From NCBI GenBank assembly GCA_937906915.1, contig CALCUU010000149.1, positions 1-16,851 of the forward strand: a stretch of 16,851 nucleotides of DNA, given 5' to 3'. Origin of the DNA: an uncultured Phascolarctobacterium sp. Lineage in GTDB: Bacteria; Bacillota; Negativicutes; Acidaminococcales; Acidaminococcaceae. Position numbers and translations under genes: made by a program. Below are positions 1-6,204 of this stretch, in pieces. Numbering within the stretch: position 1 is the stretch's first letter; every line of letters starts with the position of its first letter. The notes under the pieces were generated by a model that was not told where the DNA came from, made no database searches, and worked only from the letters and a program-made list of their open reading frames with translations.

Positions 1-26
1 TCCTTGCGAAAATAGTGCTTTAAATT

Positions 27-758
27 CTATTTACTTCTATCAATTACTGCAACCTTGCGTTCTTCCCAGAAGTTGTATTGAATGGTAGTGCAATGAGCAT
101 ATTTTTCGTAGCGCGCCTTGGCATCTTCAATGGCAGCAGCTTCTGCCAAATCTTTAAGGCAGGCATCGTTTACAGGATAATATTTGTAGGCTTCAGCAAT
201 AAGGTCTGCGCCTTTAGCGTAGTCCTCTGCCTTAGCAGCTTGCTTTGCCAAATAGATATTAGCGTAGTAACGATAAGGGTTCTTGCCAAAATTATCTTTT
301 TCTTCTTCCAGCATTGCTTCTGCTTTGGCAATGGCTTTATCAGTTTCACCAATTTCTTCCATCAATTCAAGACTGCGGTGCCACACGCCACCTTTATCCG
401 CACTGCGGAAGGGATGCTTGTAGGCACGGGAAATTTGATGAGCATGACCAAGGTAAGTAATGGCAACAGGCACGTTACCCATAACCTTGTAAATAATTTC
501 TGCAATGTCACGCAGGCACAGCACCATATGTTCTGCTTCGCTAAGACCTTTTTCCGGAACGTCTTGCAGATTAGGTTTAATATCTTTAACAGTTAAAAGC
601 ACTGCGATTGCACCTTCGATATCGTCTAAAACGTACAGCATACGTCCAACAATACTACGGCAACGCCAGTCATCATAATCTTTAATCATTCCTTCGGGAA
701 CTGGGTATTGACTATTAGCAACCTTTTTGACATAGGCTTTCCATTCTTGCATATCCAT
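27..758 (-). CDS. Helical-repeat (TPR-like) protein of unknown function
   Basis: I do not recognise this 243-residue protein. It is almost entirely alpha-helical, with helix pairs of TPR character such as DDIEGAIAVLLTVKDI near the N-terminus and ETDKAIAKAEAMLEEEKDNF and EDYAKGADLIAEAYKYYP later on. This suggests a cytoplasmic scaffold or binding protein. There is no signal peptide, membrane segment or catalytic motif. The start is placed at the ATG ending at 758, because GAGGTG lies six bases upstream on the minus strand; an in-frame ATG at 776 would put that ribosome-binding site inside the gene. It lies downstream of the purF-like gene but has its own extended -10 promoter and is separated from that gene by a terminator. 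Function is not inferred. Confidence 0.75.
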   Translation of the reverse strand: MDMQEWKAYVKKVANSQYPVPEGMIKDYDDWRCRSIVGRMLYVLDDIEGAIAVLLTVKDIKPNLQDVPEKGLSEAEHMVLCLRDIAEIIYKVMGNVPVAITYLGHAHQISRAYKHPFRSADKGGVWHRSLELMEEIGETDKAIAKAEAMLEEEKDNFGKNPYRYYANIYLAKQAAKAEDYAKGADLIAEAYKYYPVNDACLKDLAEAAAIEDAKARYEKYAHCTTIQYNFWEERKVAVIDRSK

Positions 759-790
759 AAGAGTCACCTCAATCATTAGTAGTTTTCTAT

Positions 791-799
791 ATTATAACA
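791..799 (-). promoter_or_regulatory. Extended -10 promoter for the TPR-like gene
   Basis: On the minus strand this reads TGTTATAAT, a perfect extended -10 box, about 33 bases upstream of the start codon. No good -35 is present. It directly abuts the U-tract of the upstream purF-like terminator, so one transcript ends where the next begins. Confidence 0.55.
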
Positions 800-828
800 A
801 AAAAGCACCGCACAAGCGATGCTTTTTT
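799..828 (-). terminator. Rho-independent terminator of the purF-like gene
   Basis: The arms GCACCGC (805-811) and GCGATGC (816-822) enclose a four-base loop and are flanked by A6 and T6. Read as minus-strand RNA the only imperfect pair is a G-U wobble, and a run of six U follows. This favours termination of minus-strand transcripts leaving the gene that ends at 884. Confidence 0.8.
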
Positions 829-883
829 ATTTTTGATGCATTACATTTTTCTTAGAGCATTTTGTTGAATATTTACGAGTATA

Positions 884-2305
884 TTATTCTTTACCGGTCC
901 AGCAATAAGTACATACCTTATCACGGTCAAGACCTATCGCTTCAAGCAGACCGTCTAAGCTTTGGTAGCCAAGAGAATCAAAGCCCATTTGTTCACAAAT
1001 AGTCTTTAACAAGCATTTGCCTCTTTCGGTTCTGCAATCTGCATATTCGGCAATATGTTCTTTTCCTGCTTCGCCTTCTTTTTCTTGGATAATTCTTCTT
1101 GCAAGAAGATCCATTTCAGAATTGCTGCGAGAGAAGTTCAAATATTTGCAAGAGAACATAATCGGCGGGCACGCAGAACGCATATGTACTTCCTTAGCAC
1201 CGGAGCGATACAGGAAATCTACGGTTTCACGCAGTTGAGTGCCACGAACGATGGAATCGTCAACAAGAAGCAGCTTCTTATCTTCAATAATTTCCGGAAC
1301 AGGAATTTGCTTCATTTCTGCAATCAGATTACGCATTTCTTGATTAGACGGAGTAAAAGAACGTGCCCAAGTAGGGGTGTATTTAATGAAGGGGCGAGCA
1401 AAAGGCTTACCGGACATATTGGCATAGCCAATAGCGTGGGGTACACCGGAGTCAGGAACACCGGCAACATAATCCACATCAGGAACGCCATCCAGCAAAT
1501 CCTCATCCCTAGCCATAATTTCGCCGTTCTTACAACGCATTACTTCTACATTTACGCCTTCATAATTGGAGTTAGGATAACCGTAGTATGTCCACATGAA
1601 TGCGCAAACTCTCATTTTATCGCCAGGCTTGGATAATTGTTCTATTCCGTCGCCGTTAATTTTTACAATTTCACCGGGGCCAATATTATAGCACAGCTCG
1701 TAGCCAAGCTTTTGGCAAGCAAAAGATTCGATACAAGTGCAATAGCCTGTATCCTTCTTACCAACTACAACCGGCAATCTACCAACCTTATCACGAGCAA
1801 CGATAAGAGAATCCGGTGTCATAATCAAAATTGTGCAAGAACCGTCAATAACTTCTTGTGCATAACGAATGCCATCAACAATATTGTCACATTGATTGAT
1901 TAGCTTAGCAACTAATTCCGTAGAATTAACCTTGCCGCTGGACATCAACATAAATTGATGACCTTTTTGTATAAAAATTTTATCAACCAGTTCTTCTGCA
2001 TTATTGATAATGCCAACCGTAGATATGGCAAAAAGTCCAAGATGGCTGCGTACCAAAAGGGGTTGCGGATCAGTATCAGAAATACAACCAATACCAACAG
2101 TACCGTTCATTGTTTCCAAATCGTTTTCAAACTTGGAACGGAACGGTGTGTTTTCAATGCTATGAATTTGGCGTTGATAACCAGTACCCTCCTCGTAAAA
2201 TACAAGGCCACCGATTTTAGTTCCTAAATGTGAATGATAGTCAGTACCAAAAAATACATCATATTTGCAATTAGTGCTGGAAAATGCACCGAAAAATCCA
2301 CCCAT
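884..2305 (-). CDS. purF: PurF-family amidophosphoribosyltransferase with a degenerate glutaminase site
   Basis: PurF makes 5-phosphoribosylamine from PRPP and glutamine-derived ammonia, the first step of purine synthesis. This 473-residue protein has the family length and fold. The PRPP loop LLVDDSIVRGTQL (about residues 346-358) and the flexible loop ARSFTPSNQEMR are intact. Cysteines at about 234, 386, 465 and 468 match the four Fe-S ligands of the Bacillus-type enzyme (for example VCTYCWTGK near the end). The N-terminus is MGGFFGAF where the family has a processed Cys (CGVFG), so the glutaminase nucleophile is Gly. The glutamine-pocket motifs GHxRYST, HNGN and SDTE read GIGCISDT, TVGIIN and NSTEL. 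The C-terminal part carries about 20 extra residues with three more cysteines. The ATG at 2305 is chosen over a TTG at 2314 because AAAGGA sits ten bases before it. It may use free ammonia or be a paralogue with another role. Confidence 0.8.
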   Translation of the reverse strand: MGGFFGAFSSTNCKYDVFFGTDYHSHLGTKIGGLVFYEEGTGYQRQIHSIENTPFRSKFENDLETMNGTVGIGCISDTDPQPLLVRSHLGLFAISTVGIINNAEELVDKIFIQKGHQFMLMSSGKVNSTELVAKLINQCDNIVDGIRYAQEVIDGSCTILIMTPDSLIVARDKVGRLPVVVGKKDTGYCTCIESFACQKLGYELCYNIGPGEIVKINGDGIEQLSKPGDKMRVCAFMWTYYGYPNSNYEGVNVEVMRCKNGEIMARDEDLLDGVPDVDYVAGVPDSGVPHAIGYANMSGKPFARPFIKYTPTWARSFTPSNQEMRNLIAEMKQIPVPEIIEDKKLLLVDDSIVRGTQLRETVDFLYRSGAKEVHMRSACPPIMFSCKYLNFSRSNSEMDLLARRIIQEKEGEAGKEHIAEYADCRTERGKCLLKTICEQMGFDSLGYQSLDGLLEAIGLDRDKVCTYCWTGKE

Positions 2306-2410
2306 TTCTAACAATTCCTTTCAAACAGAAAAATTACAAAGTAGAGATAAGCTACGCTCATCCCTTTTCATTTTAATAATTTGGAACGTTAAAGCTAAGC
2401 TTACGAGGTT

Positions 2411-2419
2411 ATTGTACCA
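2411..2419 (-). promoter_or_regulatory. Extended -10 promoter for the purF-like gene
   Basis: The minus strand reads TGGTACAAT, an extended -10 with one mismatch in the hexamer. It would give a leader of about 100 bases before the start at 2305. I see no purine riboswitch in that leader. Confidence 0.5.
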
Positions 2420-2483
2420 CAAACATCCAAAAGAAAAAAGACACTTGTAAATTTTTAGGACGCCCTCGCAATTATAAATCCAA

Positions 2484-2522
2484 CCAAAAGAAAACTGCCA
2501 GCAAGCTAAAAGCTTACTGGCA
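2484..2522 (-). terminator. Terminator of the gatCAB operon
   Basis: A 12-pair stem, TGCCAGCAAGCT (2496-2507) with AGCTTACTGGCA (2511-2522), has a three-base loop and one wobble in minus-strand RNA. It is followed on the minus strand by GTTTTCTTTT. It begins ten bases after the gatB stop codon. Confidence 0.85.
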
Positions 2523-2531
2523 AATTTTTCA

Positions 2532-3974
2532 TTATTGCAATTTTTCTTTGAGCATTTTTTGAACCATGCCCGGGTTAGCTTTACCTTTGGATTTTTTCAT
2601 GATTTGACCAACGAGGAAGCCAATAGCACGGTCTTTACCAGCTTTGAAGTCTGCAACGGATTGGGGATTTTCTGCAATTGCTTCTTCAACAAATTGCATG
2701 ATTGCGCCTTCGTCGCTAACTTGTTCCAAGCCAAGTTCTTTTACGAGAGCTTTCGGAGATTTATCTTCTTTAAGCATTTCGGTAAATACTTTTTTAGCCA
2801 GTTTGCTGGAGAGCACGCCTTCTTTAGTCAGGTTAACCAGTTCTGCCAAGTTTGCAGGGCTAACTTTGAATTCAGAAATGCTGATGCCTTCGTTGTTCAG
2901 GTATGCGGATACATCGCCCAACAACCAGTTGGAAACGCCTTTTGCGTCTTTAGCAGTTTTAACTGCTTCGTCAAAGTATTCAGCCATAGCTTTGGTGGAT
3001 ACGATAATGGAAGCGTCGTATTTGGGCAAGCCGAATTGTTCCATCAAGCGAGCTTGACGTTGAGCAGGGAGTTCCGGCAGTTCTGCACGAACGCGTTCAA
3101 TCCAAGCGTCGTCAATGATAACGGGAACAAGGTCAGCATCGGGGAAGTAACGGTAATCTTCTGCGGTTTCTTTGTTACGCATGGAAAGGGTTACGCCGTT
3201 AGCATCGTCCCAAGTACGGGTTTCTTGAATGAGGCGACCGCCATCTTCCAGAACTTCTTTTTGACGTTGCACTTCGTAGTCGATTGCACGAACCAATGCA
3301 CGGAAGGAGTTAAGGTTTTTGATTTCGATACGGGTACCGAATTCGGTAGCGCCTTCGGGCATGATGGATACGTTAGCGTCGCAACGGAGGCTGCCTTCTT
3401 GCATTTTGCAGTCGCAAACGTCGGTGTATTCGAGAATTGCTTTCAAGTTTTCCAAGTAAGCGCGAGCTTCTTCAGCGCTACGCATATCAGGTTCAGAAAC
3501 GATTTCAATCAGAGCTACGCCTGCACGGTTGTAGTCAACGCCGGAGAAATCGGAAGTGCTGATGGTTGCACCGCTGTGAACCAGTTTACCAGCGTCTTGT
3601 TCCATGTGAATGCGGGTTACGCCAATGCGTTTTTCTTCGCCATCAACGTTGATGTCGATGTGACCAGCCAAGCAGATGGGTTTATCCAATTGGGAGATTT
3701 GGTAGTTGGTGCACAGGTCAGGATAGAAATAGCTTTTGCGGTCGAATTTATTGTATTTTTGAATTTCGCAGTTTACAGCAAGACCAGCACGAATTGCGAA
3801 TTCTACAACTTGTTTGTTCAATACGGGAAGGGTACCGGGCAAGCCCAAGCAGCCGGGGCAAACGTGGGTGTTAGGTACATTGGTGAATTCTGCAGAGCAG
3901 GTGCAGAATGCTTTAGATTTAGTTTTCAGCTCAGCATGAACTTCCAAGCCAATAACGGTAGTATATTTAGTCAT
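2532..3974 (-). CDS. gatB: Asp-tRNA(Asn)/Glu-tRNA(Gln) amidotransferase subunit B
   Basis: GatB binds misacylated Glu-tRNA(Gln) or Asp-tRNA(Asn), activates the side-chain carboxylate with ATP and amidates it with ammonia delivered from GatA. The protein has 480 residues, full length. Visible family motifs are VIGLEVHAELKTKSK at the start, a CxC...CxxC zinc-type set (residues 24-42), FDRKSYFYPD, YQISQ, EGSLRCDANVS, KNLNSF and a C-terminal helical tail with FLVGQIMKKSKGKANPG. Two almost invariant positions differ. PDxPKxYQ reads PDLCTNYQ, so Lys88 in Staphylococcus aureus numbering is Thr89, and HMEEDAGK reads HMEQDAGK, so Glu125 is Gln126. I recall these two residues as a salt-bridge gate in the ammonia channel. 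The gene overlaps gatA by one base (TAATG) and has its GGAGGTAAC site inside the gatA end. Confidence 0.96.
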   Translation of the reverse strand: MTKYTTVIGLEVHAELKTKSKAFCTCSAEFTNVPNTHVCPGCLGLPGTLPVLNKQVVEFAIRAGLAVNCEIQKYNKFDRKSYFYPDLCTNYQISQLDKPICLAGHIDINVDGEEKRIGVTRIHMEQDAGKLVHSGATISTSDFSGVDYNRAGVALIEIVSEPDMRSAEEARAYLENLKAILEYTDVCDCKMQEGSLRCDANVSIMPEGATEFGTRIEIKNLNSFRALVRAIDYEVQRQKEVLEDGGRLIQETRTWDDANGVTLSMRNKETAEDYRYFPDADLVPVIIDDAWIERVRAELPELPAQRQARLMEQFGLPKYDASIIVSTKAMAEYFDEAVKTAKDAKGVSNWLLGDVSAYLNNEGISISEFKVSPANLAELVNLTKEGVLSSKLAKKVFTEMLKEDKSPKALVKELGLEQVSDEGAIMQFVEEAIAENPQSVADFKAGKDRAIGFLVGQIMKKSKGKANPGMVQKMLKEKLQ

Positions 3975-5434
3975 TATTTGTTACCTCCTAACGGTGCCAT
4001 AACTTTGTGGAAGTCAGTAGCTTGTTCAAAGGTATAAGCTGCTTTCAGAATGGTTGCTTCGTCAAGCACTTTACCAATCAATTGCATACCAACGGGCATA
4101 CCATCAACAAAACCACAGGGAACGGTGATTGCGGGAAGGCCTGCCAAGTTAGCGGTAACGGTGGTGAAGTCCAGTTCATATTTAGCGAAAGCGTCCATTT
4201 CAGTGTTGTAAGCTTCTGCCAAAACAGGAGTGGTCGGGGTAAGGAGCACGTCGCATTGTTTGAAAGCTTCTTCAAAATCGTTGCGAATCAAAGTACGAAC
4301 TTTCATTGCTCTTACATAGTAGTTTTCATAGTAGCCTTTGCTCAGTACGTGGGTACCAAACATCAAGCGCAGTTTAACTTCTTCGCCGAAGCCTTCGTCT
4401 CTGCTGCGAGCAGTCATTTCGGAAGCAGTTTGAGCTTCCATGTTGCGATAGCCATAACGAACGCCGTCATAACGAGCAAAGTTTGCACCAGCTTCGCCGT
4501 TAGCAACTACGTAGAAGGTTCTTACTGCATAAGCAGTGTGGGGCATGGAAACTTCAACGATTTCAGCGCCCATTGCTTTGTATTGTTCAATAGCTTTTTC
4601 AACTTCAGCTTTGATTTTTGCGTCAACGTTTTCACCAAAATATTCTTTGGGAACGCCAATGCGCAAGCCTTTAACGTCAGCTACCAAAGCTTTGGTGAAG
4701 TCCGGAGTTTCTACTTCCCAAGAAGTGGAGTCTCTGAAGTCTTTACCGCAGATAGCGTTAAGAACGGTAGCAGCGTCAGTTACGTCTTTGGTAACAGCGC
4801 CGATTTGGTCCATGGAAGAAGCATAAGCTGCAAGACCAAGGCGGGATACACGGCCATAGGTCGGTTTAATACCAACGCAACCAGCATAAGCAGCAGGTTG
4901 ACGGAGGTCGCCGCTGGTATCAGATGCCAAAGCCCAGATAGCTTCGCCAGCAGCAACAGCAGCAGCAGTAGCGCAGCCACCGGTGGTGCAAGCCAAATTC
5001 CAGGGGTTATGAGCAGCGCCATAGAAGGAGTTGTCAGTGGTGTTGCCAATGGAGAATTCTGCCATGTTAGCTTTGCCCAGGAATACAGCGTCTTCTTTGC
5101 GCAGTTGTTCAGTAGCGTGTGCATCAAAAATGGTGCTTACGCCGTGCATCATTTTGGAAGCGCAGGAGGTAACTTGACCATTGATATTGATGTTGTCTTT
5201 GAAAACAACGGGAATGCCAGCCAAGGGAGCGATTGCTTCGCCAGCAGCAATTTTAGCGTCAACTTTTTCAGCTTGAGCAAGAGCTTCTTCTTTGCTCAAG
5301 GAAATGTAAGCATTAACCTTTTCGTCAACTTCTTCAATGCGAGCATATACTGCATTGGTAAGTTCAACAGCAGTGATTTCTTTATTTACGAGTTTTTCGT
5401 GCAGCTCATGTGCTGTATATTTAAATAAATCCAC
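3974..5434 (-). CDS. gatA: Amidotransferase subunit A with an altered catalytic triad
   Basis: GatA is the amidase-signature subunit that releases ammonia from glutamine for GatB. It has 486 residues and is strongly conserved along its length, with GIPVVFKDNI, SDT-GDLRQPAAYAG, KPTYGRVSRLGL and KVRTLIRNDF recognisable. The Lys-cisSer-Ser triad is broken. Lys79 is present. The loop GGSSGGS is shortened by two residues to GGCAT, making the cis-Ser Cys154. SDTGGSIRQP reads SDTSGDLRQP, turning the nucleophilic Ser (178 in S. aureus) into Asp176. The codons are TGC at 4973-4975 and GAC at 4907-4909 (minus strand), and the reading frame is clean on both sides, so this is not a frameshift. Glutamine-pocket residues nearer the C-terminus appear retained. 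The start is GTG at 5434, nine bases after AAGGAGGA. The gene sits between gatC (15-base gap) and gatB (overlap). Confidence 0.95.
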   Translation of the reverse strand: MDLFKYTAHELHEKLVNKEITAVELTNAVYARIEEVDEKVNAYISLSKEEALAQAEKVDAKIAAGEAIAPLAGIPVVFKDNININGQVTSCASKMMHGVSTIFDAHATEQLRKEDAVFLGKANMAEFSIGNTTDNSFYGAAHNPWNLACTTGGCATAAAVAAGEAIWALASDTSGDLRQPAAYAGCVGIKPTYGRVSRLGLAAYASSMDQIGAVTKDVTDAATVLNAICGKDFRDSTSWEVETPDFTKALVADVKGLRIGVPKEYFGENVDAKIKAEVEKAIEQYKAMGAEIVEVSMPHTAYAVRTFYVVANGEAGANFARYDGVRYGYRNMEAQTASEMTARSRDEGFGEEVKLRLMFGTHVLSKGYYENYYVRAMKVRTLIRNDFEEAFKQCDVLLTPTTPVLAEAYNTEMDAFAKYELDFTTVTANLAGLPAITVPCGFVDGMPVGMQLIGKVLDEATILKAAYTFEQATDFHKVMAPLGGNK

Positions 5435-5449
5435 AGTAGTTCCTCCTTC

Positions 5450-5737
5450 TTATTCCATAACGCGCGGAACTTTGAAGCCGCCATTGTAAACAGCAGGAGC
5501 ATCTTTCAATGCTACTTCTTGGGTTACGCCTTCAAGAGCAACGTCTTCACGGAATGCGTTGTAAATGGGCAGAATATAAGTGGTAGGTTCAACATTTTCG
5601 GTGTCGAGTTTTTGCAGTTCGTCAGCGTAGTCAAAAACTTTGTTGTAATGTTCCAGATAAGCATCCATTTCTGCTTCAGGAATAATTACTTTGGTAAGAT
5701 CAGCGATGCGGAGAGCAATATCAGCTGTAACTTTCAT
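5450..5737 (-). CDS. gatC: Amidotransferase subunit C
   Basis: GatC is the small belt subunit that wraps GatA and GatB and stabilises the heterotrimer. The protein has 95 residues, the usual size. Typical signatures are two N-terminal helices, then ENVEPT, NAFREDVALEG and the end motif DAPAVYNGGFKVPRVME. It is first in the operon, preceded by GGAAGGTG and its own extended -10 promoter. Unlike GatA and GatB it shows nothing unusual. Confidence 0.95.
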   Translation of the reverse strand: MKVTADIALRIADLTKVIIPEAEMDAYLEHYNKVFDYADELQKLDTENVEPTTYILPIYNAFREDVALEGVTQEVALKDAPAVYNGGFKVPRVME

Positions 5738-5808
5738 TTTTTCACCTTCCTATAAAAAATATATTTAACTATCATTAATAACCGGTCTGTTCACAGACAA
5801 TCCGATTT

Positions 5809-5817
5809 ATTATATCA
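5809..5817 (-). promoter_or_regulatory. gatC: Extended -10 promoter of gatCAB
   Basis: The minus strand reads TGATATAAT, a perfect extended -10, about 70 bases upstream of gatC. The leader contains a short hairpin, GTCTG-TGAA-CAGAC (5785-5798). I found no convincing -35. Confidence 0.6.
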
Positions 5818-5852
5818 CAAAATCTTCAGACTTGTGTACCCATTTTTTAAAA

Positions 5853-6050
5853 CTTTCGTTCAAATAGCAATACTTCTCTTCCTTTTATATAGCATTTTTC
5901 TAAATCGAGAAGCTTTCTTCCATATTATAGTGCTCCTTTCCATTTCAGAAAGGAGCTTCCGTATTGGAATGCTCCTTCTCATTTTGAAAAACTACTTCTG
6001 AATTTGAAAACTTTCTTCCAATATAGAATGCTGCTTTTCAAAACTGAAGC
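5853..6050. repeat. Array of about ten degenerate TTC-N7-GAA units at 19-21 bp spacing
   Basis: TTC triplets occur at 5859, 5879, 5898, 5918, 5938, 5957, 5976, 5996, 6016 and 6037, giving steps of 20, 19, 20, 20, 19, 19, 20, 20 and 21. Most are followed after about seven bases by GAA, for example TTCCGTATTGGAA, TTCTCATTTTGAA, TTCTGAATTTGAA and TTCCAATATAGAA. Four units have exactly N7, and a fifth (TTTC...GAAA) fits a wider arm. One has N8, the last N6, and the first two plus the one at 5918 lack a clean GAA. Alternate units resemble each other more, giving a 39-base period with the tail GCTCCTT. One pair forms a 9-base inverted repeat (5932-5940 with 5948-5956). The array lies between two divergent promoters, outside both predicted transcripts, so it probably acts as DNA. 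It is not CRISPR: units are imperfect and there are no unique spacers. Confidence 0.7.
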
Positions 6051-6070
6051 TCTTAAAAATTTTATGTAAT

Positions 6071-6085
6071 TGATAATAATTATTA
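6071..6085 (+). promoter_or_regulatory. Fur/PerR-type operator upstream of rubrerythrin
   Basis: TGATAATAATTATTA matches the 7-1-7 Fur-family consensus TGATAATnATTATCA at 13 of the 14 defined positions. It directly abuts the -35 box, where a bound repressor would block RNA polymerase. PerR boxes are similar, and PerR control is common for peroxide-scavenging rubrerythrins, so Fur and PerR cannot be separated here. Confidence 0.65.
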
Positions 6086-6114
6086 TTGACAATCTCCTAG
6101 AAGCATGCTATCAT
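6086..6114 (+). promoter_or_regulatory. Sigma-70 promoter of rubrerythrin
   Basis: A perfect -35 (TTGACA, 6086-6091) lies 17 bases from TATCAT (6109-6114). This is the best promoter in the window and fits strong expression when not repressed. Confidence 0.85.
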
Positions 6115-6127
6115 TAAAACAACGCAA

Positions 6128-6148
6128 GACCTCTACGAAAAAGAGGTC
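6128..6148 (+). other. Hairpin in the rubrerythrin mRNA leader
   Basis: GACCTCT (6128-6134) pairs perfectly with AGAGGTC (6142-6148) across a seven-base loop, about 10 bases after the predicted start of transcription. No U-tract follows, so it is more likely a 5' stabilising hairpin than a terminator. Confidence 0.45.
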
Positions 6149-6204
6149 CCTATTAAAAAAGAAAAACTTAAATCTCAATAAAAAATTTACGGAGGGAATC
6201 TACT

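Noticed and set aside
2314..2365. A 16-codon leader reading frame (MKRDERSL...) ending just before the purF-like ribosome-binding site
   Set aside because: No Shine-Dalgarno sequence precedes its ATG and it shows no run of regulatory codons.
4891..4985. Sequencing error as the cause of the GatA active-site changes
   Set aside because: The frame is continuous and flanking motifs are intact. Several separate codon changes plus an in-frame six-base loss would be needed.
2535..5428. Long plus-strand open frames (about 500 and 473 codons) opposite gatB and gatA
   Set aside because: They mirror strongly conserved genes, have low-complexity Phe/Ser/Val-rich translations and lack ribosome-binding sites; they arise from codon bias.
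5853..6050. CRISPR array
   Set aside because: Units are imperfect, about 20 bases long and directly adjacent, with no unique spacers of constant length and no cas genes.
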